Positions 32,607 to 41,900 of a stretch of DNA of 64,000 nt are shown in pieces. The DNA comes from an uncultured Clostridia bacterium (GTDB lineage Bacteria > Bacillota > Clostridia > Oscillospirales > Ruminococcaceae): contig CALWZE010000041.1 of NCBI GenBank assembly GCA_944385925.1, positions 1 through 64,000 on the forward strand, written 5' to 3'. Within the stretch, counting starts at the first letter, position 1. The number at the start of each line of letters is the position of its first letter. The notes under the pieces are model-generated. The model ran no database searches and was not told the origin of the DNA. It worked only from the letters and a program-made list of their open reading frames with translations. Both the position numbers and the translations under genes were made by a program.

Positions 32607-33296
32607 TCATACGGCGTTTTCAAACATTTTTTCGCTTTTTGACCACAGTTTTTCGGTTTCATACTGAAAGAATTTGTAAAGCGGTCCCAGTTCTTCCAGT
32701 TCGGAAAATCTCGTCAGGCAGTCCCGGTAAATGTCCCCGTCGAAGCTGTAGATAACAATTGGCGGATGGTTTCTGGACATCAGATAATAGTTGAGCAGCA
32801 TTCTGGAAATGCAGGCGCTGTAATGGCCGAATGTGCCCAGATAATTGATCGCCGCATGCAGATAGGTACCGGCTTTCAGAATTCGGTCTCCAGTGTAGGC
32901 CCCCACCTCTTCCAGCACATCCCGAAGCCTGTCCTTGTCGTCAGGCAGCGGCCTCTCCAGTTCGGCGTCTTCCATCCCCTGCGCAAGCGTCTCAAAGAGA
33001 TCACAGCAGAGATCCACGCTCATGGGGCGTCCTTCGCACAACCGGTTGCGGAGCAGCTCGCAGCCTCTTTTGTAATTCCAAATTTCCCGAAGGGTCGAGA
33101 CAGGGCCGGAATAGTCACTGACCGTCCCCTCGAGGAAAATATCTCTTGTGTCACTGAATGTAACCCCTTCATTATCCAGATGTCCGGAATGATAAGAAAA
33201 CAGGATCTCAAATTCCGCCAGGGCATTGGCGTAATCTCCTTCGGTCAACAGCGATTGATTTCTCCATCGATCAATCGCCCTTTCATATTTATCCAA
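32607..33296 (-). CDS. Fic-fold protein with degenerate active site
   Basis: 229-aa protein with the layout of Fic (AMPylation) proteins: N-terminal LFSYHSGHLDNEGVTFSDTRDIFLEG resembles the segment carrying the inhibitory motif, and the C-terminal ISRMLLNYYLMSRNHPPIVIY matches the helix after the Fic motif. The motif itself, normally HPFxxGN(G/K)RxxR, reads GTFGHYSACISR: the catalytic His and the GNGR anion hole are gone, with only the Phe and the last Arg kept. It probably cannot transfer AMP by the known mechanism. TTG start with GGGAGGG eight bases before. Could be a pseudo-enzyme or binding protein; the Fic call is by pattern only. Confidence 0.6.
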   Translation of the reverse strand: MDKYERAIDRWRNQSLLTEGDYANALAEFEILFSYHSGHLDNEGVTFSDTRDIFLEGTVSDYSGPVSTLREIWNYKRGCELLRNRLCEGRPMSVDLCCDLFETLAQGMEDAELERPLPDDKDRLRDVLEEVGAYTGDRILKAGTYLHAAINYLGTFGHYSACISRMLLNYYLMSRNHPPIVIYSFDGDIYRDCLTRFSELEELGPLYKFFQYETEKLWSKSEKMFENAV

Positions 33297-33640
33297 TTCA
33301 ATTCCCTCCCTTTGCAGGAATTATACCGCTGTACGGGCGCAAAAAATGGCGAAAGATTGTCCGTCTTTCTGCGCAGTTTGCTTCTGGATTTATAAGTTTA
33401 GCCCACGTCCTTGACCTAAAATATTTGCCCAGGTCCTTAAAAACCGACACATGTTAATTGATCTGTATCCTCGTTTGAATTTTTTACCACAGCCGGAATC
33501 TTTTACGCCAACAACTATAAAAAAAGAGCCTTAAACAGGCTCTTTTTTACGGCTCGTTTTTAAGTTTCAAAAGGCTTTGCGCCGTTTGCTTTTTGCCGCC
33601 CCGCGACGGTGATTCCTTAAATGGAATCCGGTTTGCGGAT
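33297..33640. other. Intergenic region upstream of the Fic-like gene
   Basis: Holds the bidirectional terminator at 33520-33548 and presumably the promoter of the Fic-like gene. No other signal was recognised. Confidence 0.5.
33520..33548. terminator. Bidirectional terminator after mscS
   Basis: AAAAAAGAGCC/GGCTCTTTTTT with a 7-nt loop; A- and T-runs allow use on both strands. Confidence 0.85.
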
Positions 33641-34483
33641 TTATTCTTCAGTGTTTTTCGGCGCTGTTTCTTTTGCAGGAACCAGATGAACATCCAGCTG
33701 CCCATAGGGAATCGACACGCCAAACGCGGCAAATTCCTGCCGCACATATTCGTTCAGCTTGAAATACTCATCCCAATAGATATCGGTCTTTACCCACAGG
33801 CGAAGCAGATAAACGATTGAACTGTCCGCAAATGAGTCGATGGCCGCAAGGGGCGGCGCGGGGTCATCTACATGCTGAATACGGGAGGCCGCTGTTAAAA
33901 GCGCTTTTTTAACGGTTTCGGTTGCATCATTGTAGGATGCGCCGATCCGCAGATCAATGCGCCGCACTTCGTTCGCACTGTAATTGGTGATGATATTTGA
34001 TGTTATGGTGGAATTCGGCACAAAGATAACTTTATTATCAACGGTTACCAGGCGTGTATGCACCAGGCCGATTTCGCAGGCAGTTCCGCTGACACCGCCT
34101 GTGTCGATATAATCTCCCACCTTAAACGGGCGGGAGGACAAAAGCTGAATACCGCTGGCAAGGTTGGACAAAGCGCCCTGGATAGCCAGAGAGGCCGCGA
34201 CGCCTGCGACGCTGAAAAGCGCTACAAGCGATGTTACCGGAATGCCGATTGTGCCCAGTGTAATAACCACCGATAAAAAGAGCAAAACCGCTTTGGAAGC
34301 CGCTCGAATAAATGCGCGCAGCGTCCGTTCGATCTGGGTGCGTTCAATTGCACGATTCAGTATTTTCAACAGCGCTTTTGTAGCCAGCAGGCAGATTACA
34401 AACACCAGAACCGCCCACAAAATCTTGCCAACCGAAAGCTGGCCGATAGATAAACCCAAAACTTTATTTATCGCTTCCGCCAT
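33641..34483 (-). CDS. Small-conductance mechanosensitive channel (MscS family)
   Basis: Membrane channel of 280 aa that releases solutes on osmotic downshock. Three helices are followed by the pore-lining TM3 region SVAGVAASLAIQGALSNLASGIQLLSSRPFKVGDYID, and a cytosolic beta domain with VPNSTITSNIITNYS. Start MAEAINKV has GGGAGAA upstream. It is followed downstream by its terminator and preceded by the sortase gene, 57 bp away. Confidence 0.95.
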   Translation of the reverse strand: MAEAINKVLGLSIGQLSVGKILWAVLVFVICLLATKALLKILNRAIERTQIERTLRAFIRAASKAVLLFLSVVITLGTIGIPVTSLVALFSVAGVAASLAIQGALSNLASGIQLLSSRPFKVGDYIDTGGVSGTACEIGLVHTRLVTVDNKVIFVPNSTITSNIITNYSANEVRRIDLRIGASYNDATETVKKALLTAASRIQHVDDPAPPLAAIDSFADSSIVYLLRLWVKTDIYWDEYFKLNEYVRQEFAAFGVSIPYGQLDVHLVPAKETAPKNTEE

Positions 34484-34540
34484 TGATAGTTCTCCCTCTC
34501 TTTTTTGCAGGTCATTTTGCAGATATGATAAAAAAAGCCG

Positions 34541-35380
34541 TCAGCGCGCAATTACCTCTTCCAGAATTCCCTGCACAATATACCGGTCACTTTTTTCCAC
34601 ATTTGTGCAGGTGGACAAGGTTAAAATCCGGTCGCCCTCAACCTCATCTTCCAATCTTGAGAAAGCCGCCATGGAATCGATCCAGTTTTTTGCAGAAGTT
34701 TCTCCGTCAAAAAAGAGGGTATAGCAGCTATCCGCTATATCGGTTTGGCGCGCGGCAAAAATCCGATAAACAAGGACGCTGTGTTCCGTATATATGTAAA
34801 TCCGAGGATGTTCCTCAAAATAATCCTTATCCAGAAATTTTGCAAGCGGTGCGAACATGCTGCCATCCAGCATATGGTGTCCGTACAGGATCGTGTTGAC
34901 GCTTGAAAATGCCCCGTCACAGCGGTAGTCCATAAATATGACGCCGCCGAAATAGTCCTGTCCCTCAAACGAACGGCGCAAATAGTATGCGTTGTCCACC
35001 CCCTGAACGACGGGGTAGGAAATTCCTGTATCCGGGATTTCGATCCAGCAAACCAGGTCTTGGTTGATTCGTTTCAAAAAGTCAAAATCGATATTTAACA
35101 GCCCGTCGTCCTGCTCCTCTGTTTCAATAGCGGGGGCAGCGACCACCTGGTCGCTTAGCCGGGCATATTCATCCGCTCCAATTCTATACTTTTTGTATAT
35201 TCCAATCAATTTACTACAACTAAAAAGAAAAACGCCCAAAAAAACAACCAGCAGCAGCTTTCCGACTATCTTTGCGGATTTCCTTCTCTTTTCAGGACTG
35301 CCGCTTTCCGCAGAAGGTGCAGCGGAGCTGTTTCGCCTGCGCACAGCATTTTTTCTTTTTTTTCTGCTTTCAAACTTCAT
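34541..35380 (-). CDS. srtB: Class B sortase
   Basis: Membrane-anchored transpeptidase of 279 aa that links surface proteins to peptidoglycan. A very basic N-terminus and a membrane helix (KLLLVVFLGVFLFSC) precede the catalytic domain; His is in LYGHHML, Cys in LTLSTCTN and Arg in SDRYIVQG. Start MKFESRKK has GGAG seven bases before. No sortase substrate with an LPXTG or NPQTN-type signal is next to it. Confidence 0.93.
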   Translation of the reverse strand: MKFESRKKRKNAVRRRNSSAAPSAESGSPEKRRKSAKIVGKLLLVVFLGVFLFSCSKLIGIYKKYRIGADEYARLSDQVVAAPAIETEEQDDGLLNIDFDFLKRINQDLVCWIEIPDTGISYPVVQGVDNAYYLRRSFEGQDYFGGVIFMDYRCDGAFSSVNTILYGHHMLDGSMFAPLAKFLDKDYFEEHPRIYIYTEHSVLVYRIFAARQTDIADSCYTLFFDGETSAKNWIDSMAAFSRLEDEVEGDRILTLSTCTNVEKSDRYIVQGILEEVIAR

Positions 35381-35470
35381 CTGATTTCTCCGTATGATCA
35401 TGCGGCAAATCCTATATTTGACGTTTTCAGTTTACCACAATCCGTATATGCTGCCAACTACTGAATTGCA

Positions 35471-35504
35471 GAAAAGCAGTCCGCGGCGCCGCGGGCTGCT
35501 TTTC
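35471..35504. terminator. Bidirectional terminator between the PP2C and sortase genes
   Basis: GAAAAGCAG.CCGCGG/CCGCGG.CTGCTTTTC, strong stem with A- and T-runs. Confidence 0.85.
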
Positions 35505-35527
35505 TTATATATGCTGTTCTCTAAGCT

Positions 35528-37552
35528 TTATTCCGATTTTTTTCGATTAAAGAGCTTCCTGCGCGGGCGACTGGCCTCATCCATTCTTTTCAACTCCATC
35601 TCAAGAAAGCCTTCCTGCTTTTCGCTTTCCTGATCGTCCTGCTCCAGTTCGGCGAAATCCTCGGTGATATTTATCTCCCGAAGCGGTTCGCCGGTTAATC
35701 CCAGTTCTTCGGCGGACAAAACAGTGGAATCATCATCAAACAGTAATTTCAATCCCTTTTCGGATTGTTCCGGCTCTTTTTCCATTACCGAACCGGCAGA
35801 ATTTTCCGGATTCTCTGTATCTGGTTCCGCTTTCATCTGCTGCGGTTGCGCAGTTTCCAATGAAATTGGTTCCTCTTGTGCCGCATCGGGTACACCGGTT
35901 TCTTCCTCTGTTTCGGCGGACTGTTCCGGTTCCGGCTGCACCTTTGCAGTTTCTTCTGAATCCGGCTGCTGCGCTTGCTCTGTGTTAAGCGTATCTTCTG
36001 CCGGCTGCTCCGGCGCGCTGAACAGGTCGGGTGAAATTTTCTCTCCCGCCTGCAAACTGTCCGGCGGGCCTGGCTTGCTTTCGCTGCCTTCCTGCTCTTC
36101 GCTGTCCGCGTCAATTCCCGCTGCCTTTGGTATTCCGGTTTCTTCCGCCGATTCGTCTTCCGGCGTTTCAGCGGGCTGTTCCGATTCCTGCTGCTCCATT
36201 ACGGATTCTTCTGAATCCGGCTGCTGCGTATGCTCTGCACAGAGCGTATCTTCTGCCGGCTGCTCTGGTGCGCTGAACAGGTCGGGTGAAAGCTCCTCCC
36301 CCGCCTGCAAACTGTCCGGCGGCCCTGCCTTGCTTTCGCTGCTTTCCGGCCCTTCGCTGTCCGCGTCAATTTCCGCTGCCATTGGCATTCCGGTTTCTTC
36401 CGCCGATTCGTCTTCCGGCGTTTCAGCGGGCTGTTCCGGTTCCGGCTGCACCTTTGCAGTTTCTTCTGAATCCGGCTGCTGCGTATGCTCTGCACAGAGC
36501 GTATCTTCCGCCGGCTGTTCCGGCGCGCTGAACAGGTCGGGCGAAAGCTCCTCCCCTGCCTGCAAACTGTCCGGCGGCCCTGCCTTGCTTTCGCTGCTTT
36601 CCGGCTCTTCGCTGTCTGCGTCAACCTCCTCGGCAGAAGACTCTGCGAATTTTTCGTCTGTATGCTGTTCCGCGAAATTCTCTGCGAATGGCTCTGACAG
36701 CACACTATCGCCAAAAAGTTCTTCTATCGCTTTTGGGTCCGGTGCAAGAGTATTTTCCTGTGCCACATCCACGACCAATGCGGTAACATTGTCTCTTCCG
36801 CCCTGCTGCAAAGCGCGCTGCACAAGTTCTCCCACGATACTGCCTGCCGGCTCTTTGCGCAGCAGGACAGTCCGGATTTCCTCTTCCTCCAGCATATCGG
36901 TCAGGCCGTCGCTGCAAAGCAGAAATCTATCCCCATAATGCAGTACCACGTCCTCATAATGCGCCGCGTGAAAAGCTTCGCCTGATTCCGGCATCCCGAT
37001 ATAATGTGTCACAATATGGCTGTATATGCTGCCTTGCGCTTCGGTTTCGGTTAAAATTCCCCCGCTGACCAGGCGGGCCGCTTCGGTATGATCGGTGCTG
37101 ATTCGCACAAGCTTCCCATCTCGCAGCAGATAGATTCTACTGTCCCCGAGATTGGCACAAAACACCTGGTTTTTATAAAAACAAAGTCCTGCAAAAGTTG
37201 TGCCGGCGTGACCAGCCCCTTCAATGGCTGCAACCGCATCATTTGCCTTTTTGCAGTACGCATCTATTAAAGCCCGCACGTCGGTTATCCTTCTGTCGCT
37301 GCCCAGCGCGTCCCGCAGAGCATCCATCACGCAAACCGCTGCAAAGGAGGCCTCCTCGCCCCGCTCTTCGCCGCCCATGCCGTCGCAGACCACAAAAAGA
37401 GCACAGGCCGTGGACGAGTCCACGGCATAGCTGCCGCCGGCATCCATCTGCTCTCTGGCAAGATAGGTGCCGTCCAGATAAAAATTATCCTCATTGTTAT
37501 TCCGTGAACAGCCCGCATCAGAGCGGACCGCGGCCCTGATCTGTAATGCCAT
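35528..37552 (-). CDS. PP2C-family Ser/Thr phosphatase with acidic repeat tail
   Basis: 674-aa protein. Residues 1-250 are a PP2C phosphatase with metal-binding NNNEDNF, VVCDGMGGEE, CANLGDSRIYL, LCSDGLTDML and GGRDNVTAL. Residues 309-558 are three tandem copies of an 85-residue Glu/Pro/Ser-rich repeat, followed by an acidic region and a basic end (RPRRKLFNRKKSE). No membrane helix is seen. Bacterial PP2C enzymes usually oppose PrkC-type kinases, but no kinase is next to it. The disordered tail is not a usual part of the family and may be a scaffold or a phosphorylation platform. Confidence 0.9.
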   Translation of the reverse strand: MALQIRAAVRSDAGCSRNNNEDNFYLDGTYLAREQMDAGGSYAVDSSTACALFVVCDGMGGEERGEEASFAAVCVMDALRDALGSDRRITDVRALIDAYCKKANDAVAAIEGAGHAGTTFAGLCFYKNQVFCANLGDSRIYLLRDGKLVRISTDHTEAARLVSGGILTETEAQGSIYSHIVTHYIGMPESGEAFHAAHYEDVVLHYGDRFLLCSDGLTDMLEEEEIRTVLLRKEPAGSIVGELVQRALQQGGRDNVTALVVDVAQENTLAPDPKAIEELFGDSVLSEPFAENFAEQHTDEKFAESSAEEVDADSEEPESSESKAGPPDSLQAGEELSPDLFSAPEQPAEDTLCAEHTQQPDSEETAKVQPEPEQPAETPEDESAEETGMPMAAEIDADSEGPESSESKAGPPDSLQAGEELSPDLFSAPEQPAEDTLCAEHTQQPDSEESVMEQQESEQPAETPEDESAEETGIPKAAGIDADSEEQEGSESKPGPPDSLQAGEKISPDLFSAPEQPAEDTLNTEQAQQPDSEETAKVQPEPEQSAETEEETGVPDAAQEEPISLETAQPQQMKAEPDTENPENSAGSVMEKEPEQSEKGLKLLFDDDSTVLSAEELGLTGEPLREINITEDFAELEQDDQESEKQEGFLEMELKRMDEASRPRRKLFNRKKSE
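35879..36628 (-). repeat. Three in-frame 255-bp tandem repeats in the PP2C gene
   Basis: Units begin at 36628, 36373 and 36118, exactly 255 bp apart; the third is 240 bp. Conserved blocks include GPPDSLQAGE and SPDLFSAPEQPAEDTL. Similarity at DNA level is high, so they are recent and prone to slippage. Confidence 0.92.
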
Positions 37553-37672
37553 GACCCCGTCTCCGTTTCTGCAATTCGTCTGACAATTGGCATAATAACT
37601 ATAGTTTGCCAGTCCGGCACAGTCTGTCGTCCTTTGACAGATTTCCGGCTATGCCTCTCGTGTTATCTGTTG

Positions 37673-39628
37673 TTATCTTCCGCAAAGGCCGCTATAAATA
37701 TTCGAAAACAATTCCACTCCTTTTCCCAATACCTTCATGGCTTCCGGCGCGGCAATCGGTTTTGCCAGAACAAACCCCTGGATATAGTCCGCACCCAGCT
37801 TGCGGATTATTTCAATATGCTCCGGTGTCTCTGCACCTTCAACGACCGCCCGCATGCGAATTGCTTTTGTAAGTTTTACAAGCTCCTGCAAAATCACCAT
37901 ACTGTTTTGATTGTGATCGCTTGCCAGCAGCAGTGACCGGTCCAGCTTAATCTCAGAGAATGGCAACCGCATCACGCTGTCCACATTTGCATAACCGGTC
38001 CCGAAATCATCCAGCGCAAACCGCACGCCCATTTCATCCAAGCGCTGCATAATTGCCGGCAGCTTGTCCGAGATCGTTGAACAGGTTTCCGTGATTTCCA
38101 AAATGAGGCACCGGGGCTGTACATTATACTTTTTCAAAACTTCGTCCACGCGCTCCGGCAATTCACTGTCCAGACACTCTGCCGCTGAAAGATTTACCGC
38201 AATGCCTTCAAACCAGTTTTGGCTTTCCAACCTGTTCTCTGCAATGAACCGGCAGACCTGATCAAGCACCTGACCGGTGACATAGTGAATCAGGCCTTTG
38301 CGCTCGGCGACGGGAATAAACTCTTGCGGAGAAATTTCTCCATATTCCTTTAAATAAAGCCTTGCGAGCGCTTCCGCTTTGGTGAAACATTGTTTCTCTA
38401 TGTTCCAAATCGGCTGTAAACAAATAGAAAATGCATTGTTCCTGATTGCTTTACGCACAAGGCTTTCCACGCCGCTTTCCCGCTGCATCAAACAGATCAT
38501 TTCTCTGTCAATGCGCACGATCGACCCATTTCCCTGTTTCTTCGCCTGTGCAAGGGAATGTTCCGCCAGCGGCAAAAGTTCCTCCGCTTTGACCTGTTCA
38601 TCCCCCAGGTAATAGGCGATGCATGCAGACAAATCAAGCTGCATTCCATTCACCGAAAAACTTTGCCGGAACCTTTCCTGCACCGACTGCATCGTTTTTT
38701 CACAGTCTTTTTCCGACTGCGTTACCATGGCAAATTCATCGCCAAAAATCCGAAACACTCTTCCATGGCTGACACAGTTCAGCAGCGCTTGGGCAATCTG
38801 CCGGATCAGCTCGTCCCCTGCCTTGATTCCCAGCAGGTCGTTGACCGGCCGCATTTCGTCCACATCCAACAGAATCAGCTGAAAGCTGCGATTGCGTTCA
38901 ACCATCCCGTGTACGGCATTTAGATAGCTGCTGCGATTAAACACGCCGGTCATTGCATCCAGCATATCGTCCGGATTCTGAAGGGTTAAATACATCATCA
39001 CAATCGAGATCGCAGTCGCAAAGCCGGTCAGCAGGTATTTGGGATAAATAACCTGGATAATCACCGCCGTAATTGTCAGCAGCAGCAAAGCGAGCATTGA
39101 ATGAAACTGCGATTTGCGCAGGCCGCCGCGAAAGAACAGCAGAACAAAAAGGCTTAACGCCAAATATATAAATAGCAAAATATAAAGAACAACAAAAGTC
39201 GGCCCATAGACCAGTTTTCCGCTTTCAAAATGGAACAGAAAACCCGTCCAGAGATTTGCAAGCAGCAGAAGCGCCACCATCCCCGCCGGCAGCAGGCTCA
39301 GCAGAATATATCTGCTCATCCAAGCCTTTGTTCCCAAGGTCAGCAAAACAACGTACAGAAAGAGCAGCGTCGGCAGCACGGTGTTAATTAAGTAGTATAT
39401 AGTAGCCAGCATCCAGTTAAGCCAGATGGGGTGTTGGCAAAAATAAAATAATGTCGCCGCAGACCCGACGTCCACCAAAATACTGCAAATTCCCAAAATG
39501 ATAAAAGCGCCGAAAAAGCGGTTTTGCAGGCTGGGGAATCGCTTTTTTGTAAAGAAATGCACTGCGATAACAAGCAGAAAAGCCAGTGCACAAAGTTCAT
39601 ATTCAATGATATACTGATTTGTCATCAT
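37673..39628 (-). CDS. Membrane GGDEF-EAL protein, probable c-di-GMP phosphodiesterase
   Basis: 651 aa: about seven membrane helices (residues 10-215), GGDEF domain (about 222-375) and EAL domain (about 390-640). The GGDEF motif is FGDEF (295-299), so cyclase activity is doubtful. The EAL domain keeps EAL (419-421), AVNLSA, EITET, DDFGTGYAN, IKLDRS, VVEGAET and YIQGF, a full catalytic set. It therefore probably degrades c-di-GMP under control of the membrane sensor part. Start has AGAGGG upstream. Confidence 0.92.
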   Translation of the reverse strand: MMTNQYIIEYELCALAFLLVIAVHFFTKKRFPSLQNRFFGAFIILGICSILVDVGSAATLFYFCQHPIWLNWMLATIYYLINTVLPTLLFLYVVLLTLGTKAWMSRYILLSLLPAGMVALLLLANLWTGFLFHFESGKLVYGPTFVVLYILLFIYLALSLFVLLFFRGGLRKSQFHSMLALLLLTITAVIIQVIYPKYLLTGFATAISIVMMYLTLQNPDDMLDAMTGVFNRSSYLNAVHGMVERNRSFQLILLDVDEMRPVNDLLGIKAGDELIRQIAQALLNCVSHGRVFRIFGDEFAMVTQSEKDCEKTMQSVQERFRQSFSVNGMQLDLSACIAYYLGDEQVKAEELLPLAEHSLAQAKKQGNGSIVRIDREMICLMQRESGVESLVRKAIRNNAFSICLQPIWNIEKQCFTKAEALARLYLKEYGEISPQEFIPVAERKGLIHYVTGQVLDQVCRFIAENRLESQNWFEGIAVNLSAAECLDSELPERVDEVLKKYNVQPRCLILEITETCSTISDKLPAIMQRLDEMGVRFALDDFGTGYANVDSVMRLPFSEIKLDRSLLLASDHNQNSMVILQELVKLTKAIRMRAVVEGAETPEHIEIIRKLGADYIQGFVLAKPIAAPEAMKVLGKGVELFSNIYSGLCGR

Positions 39629-39724
39629 TCGCGTCCCTCTGAGACAAGTTTATCTTTTTGCGATATGATTTTCAAGTGCGTGCACCCATTCCTGCAGTCA
39701 ATTGTAAACCCGCCAAAAAAAGCT

Positions 39725-39753
39725 TTGACAAGCGTGAGTCCCTGTGATATAGT
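39725..39753 (+). promoter_or_regulatory. Promoter of the cold-shock gene
   Basis: Perfect TTGACA, 17-bp spacer and TATAGT. It gives a leader of about 125 nt, a length typical of cold-shock mRNA thermosensing leaders. Confidence 0.82.
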
Positions 39754-39886
39754 AAAGGCGTATTCTAAATGTACCAAACGCTTTCACACGACCTTGTAAG
39801 TCATTGAACGTTGGATGGTTTACGAGCGCGTGTGTTTTTTTGTACGGTTGTACGGAATGCGCTAATATTTTAATGGAGGCACTATT

Positions 39887-40096
39887 ATGAACGGCACTGT
39901 CAAATGGTTCAACGCGGAAAAGGGCTACGGATTCATCTCCGGCGACGAGGGCGGCGACGACGTCTTTGTGCATTTCTCGGCGATTCAGGGCGAGGGCTTC
40001 AAGACACTGAACGAGGGCCAGAAGGTTAGCTATGAGACCGAGACCGATCCGAAGAACCCGGCGAAGCTTCGCGCGGTCAACGTTGTTGCGCTGTAA
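39887..40096 (+). CDS. Cold-shock protein, CspA family
   Basis: RNA/DNA chaperone of 69 aa, one OB-fold. RNP1 is KGYGFIS and RNP2 is [14 protein letters not shown] precedes the ATG. It has a strong promoter, long leader and its own terminator, so it is a single-gene unit. Confidence 0.97.
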   Translation: MNGTVKWFNAEKGYGFISGDEGGDDVFVHFSAIQGEGFKTLNEGQKVSYETETDPKNPAKLRAVNVVAL

Positions 40097-40117
40097 TCAG
40101 TAAAGACAACCATTTTC

Positions 40118-40154
40118 AAACAGGCTCCGGCAAAAAGCCGGAGCCTGTTTTTTG
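40118..40154 (+). terminator. Terminator of the cold-shock gene
   Basis: AAACAGGCTCCGGC/GCCGGAGCCTGTTT with A-loop and T-run. Confidence 0.95.
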
Positions 40155-40686
40155 CATTGTGCGCCCATTATTCCGCTCGGTCATAACCGCCGCCGGCCGG
40201 TGGTTTGAGCTGGCTTTGTAAGAGAACTGTTACCGTCATGCGGCTTAAGGCGCACTATTTTTATTTCACTCGCATCGCTTTTCTCACAGTCCATAAACGG
40301 TCAGCAGCTTTTCTGGCGATAACCTTTCTCCACTGATCCATCTTATCAGCAGCTCGCTTCGCCGACGCTTGCAGCGAAATCTTTTTAAGGGGTCCCTCCT
40401 CCGGTAGGGCCGATGGTTTGCTTATTTCAATGAACAACCAAAGCCTTTAATACGCCCAAACTCTGCCAGGCCGCCGGGCACACGATCCGAAATCGTAAAC
40501 CTGTCCTGCGATTATTGCGGTTATTGGCGCCGCATTCAGAAATACTTAAAAATGTTGTTGCGCTTTTGCCGGGCGTTTTTACCATATGCAGGCCGGCCGG
40601 ATTGCCTTGCGCGCAGGATTTGTGTATACTTGCCTTGACAGTGCCCCGCGTTTTGCAGAATCTTTACCTGCGGGAAGGAGAAGCAT
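40155..40686. other. Intergenic region, no firm gene
   Basis: A 58-codon minus-strand frame (40261-40437, TTG start) encodes a strongly basic peptide containing two similar KRAADKMDQW/RKAADRLWTV segments; it has no clear ribosome site and is not called a gene. A TTGACA is seen near 40634, perhaps part of the promoter for the U32 genes. Confidence 0.4.
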
Positions 40687-41898
40687 ATGACAACCGCTCT
40701 TTCAAAACCTGAATTGCTTGCCCCGGCGGGCAGTATGGAAGCCCTGTGCACCGCCGCGCGATTTGGCGCGGACGCGGTTTACATCGGCGGCCCGGCTTTG
40801 CAGCTGCGCGCGGCGTCTGCGGGTTTTACCCGTGAAGACATCTGCAAAGCGGCGGATATTCTCCACCGGCAGAACAAAAAACTGTACGTGACGGTCAACA
40901 GTTTTGCGCACGACGGGGAGATCGATCAGCTCGCGGAATACGGCCGCTTCCTCCTGCAGGCGGGCGTAGATGCAGCGATCGTTTCGGACCTTGGCGCAAT
41001 CGCCGAGCTGCGCGCGCAGGTCCCCGAACTTGAAATCCATGTCAGCACCCAGGCCAACTGCCTGAACGCACGCGCCGCCGGCGTCTACGCTTCGATGGGC
41101 GCGCGCAGGATCGTGGCCGCACGGGAAATGTCCATTGCGGATATCGCGCAGATGCACGAAAAATGCCCGGAGCTGGAAATAGAGGCCTTTGTGCACGGCG
41201 CAATGTGCATGGCCTATTCCGGCCGCTGTCTGCTGTCCAGCTTTCTGGTCAACCGCAGCGGCAACCGCGGAGAATGCGCCCAGCCCTGCCGCTGGACCTA
41301 TCATCTGACCGAGCAGAAGCGGCCCGGCGAGTTTTTTGCCCTTGAACAGCAAGAGCAGGGGTTTGCGCTTCTCAGTTCCCGCGATTTGTGCTGCATCTCC
41401 TTTCTGGACAAGCTGGAACAGGCCGGCGTTCGCTCCTTTAAGATCGAAGGCAGGATGAAATCCCCTTATTATGTCGCAACCATCGTCAACGCCTACAGGC
41501 TTGCGCTGGACGGCGGCGCGCAGCTTTCCGCACTCGAGCGCGAAGTGGATTCGGTCAGCCATCGTCCCTATTGTCCGGGCTTTTATTTTGGCGAAATGCC
41601 GCCCTATCCGCCGGACAGCGGCGCTTATATTCGTGACTGCGCCTTTGCGGCGGTTGTTCTGGAAGATGCTGCGGGCGGCATGGTGCGCATCCAGCAGCGA
41701 AATCGCTTCCGGCGCGGCGATGTTCTGGAGGTGCTGCGCCCCGGGCAGATTGGAGAATCCTTTACCGTCACCGAAATCCGCACCGCGCTCGGGCTTTTTG
41801 CCGAGCAGGCCAATCACGCCGCCGAAGAACTGACCATTAACTGTCCCTACCCATTGCAGGCAGGAGACATGCTGCGAATCCGCTTATCGGAGGAATGA
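40687..41898 (+). CDS. U32 family peptidase / TrhP-like tRNA hydroxylation protein
   Basis: 403 aa. PELLAPAGSMEALCTAARFGADAVYIGG is the U32 N-terminus, and the Cys cluster CMAYSGRCLLSSFLVNRSGNRGECAQPCRW is the diagnostic motif. Family members (YrrN/YrrO, YegQ) are needed for prephenate-dependent 5-hydroxyuridine formation in tRNA, and others were described as collagenase-like. It ends 2 bp before the next U32 gene, forming a pair like yrrN-yrrO. GGAAGGAG precedes the ATG. Confidence 0.85.
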   Translation: MTTALSKPELLAPAGSMEALCTAARFGADAVYIGGPALQLRAASAGFTREDICKAADILHRQNKKLYVTVNSFAHDGEIDQLAEYGRFLLQAGVDAAIVSDLGAIAELRAQVPELEIHVSTQANCLNARAAGVYASMGARRIVAAREMSIADIAQMHEKCPELEIEAFVHGAMCMAYSGRCLLSSFLVNRSGNRGECAQPCRWTYHLTEQKRPGEFFALEQQEQGFALLSSRDLCCISFLDKLEQAGVRSFKIEGRMKSPYYVATIVNAYRLALDGGAQLSALEREVDSVSHRPYCPGFYFGEMPPYPPDSGAYIRDCAFAAVVLEDAAGGMVRIQQRNRFRRGDVLEVLRPGQIGESFTVTEIRTALGLFAEQANHAAEELTINCPYPLQAGDMLRIRLSEE

Positions 41899-41900
41899 TC

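Noticed and set aside
35879..36628. Possible CRISPR or other noncoding repeat array
   Set aside because: The 255-bp units are in frame, contiguous, have no spacers and translate to a conserved 85-residue repeat.
35664..36938. A 424-codon Ser/Ala/Gly-rich plus-strand frame
   Set aside because: It is the antisense reading of the PP2C acidic repeat tail and only reflects the repeated DNA.
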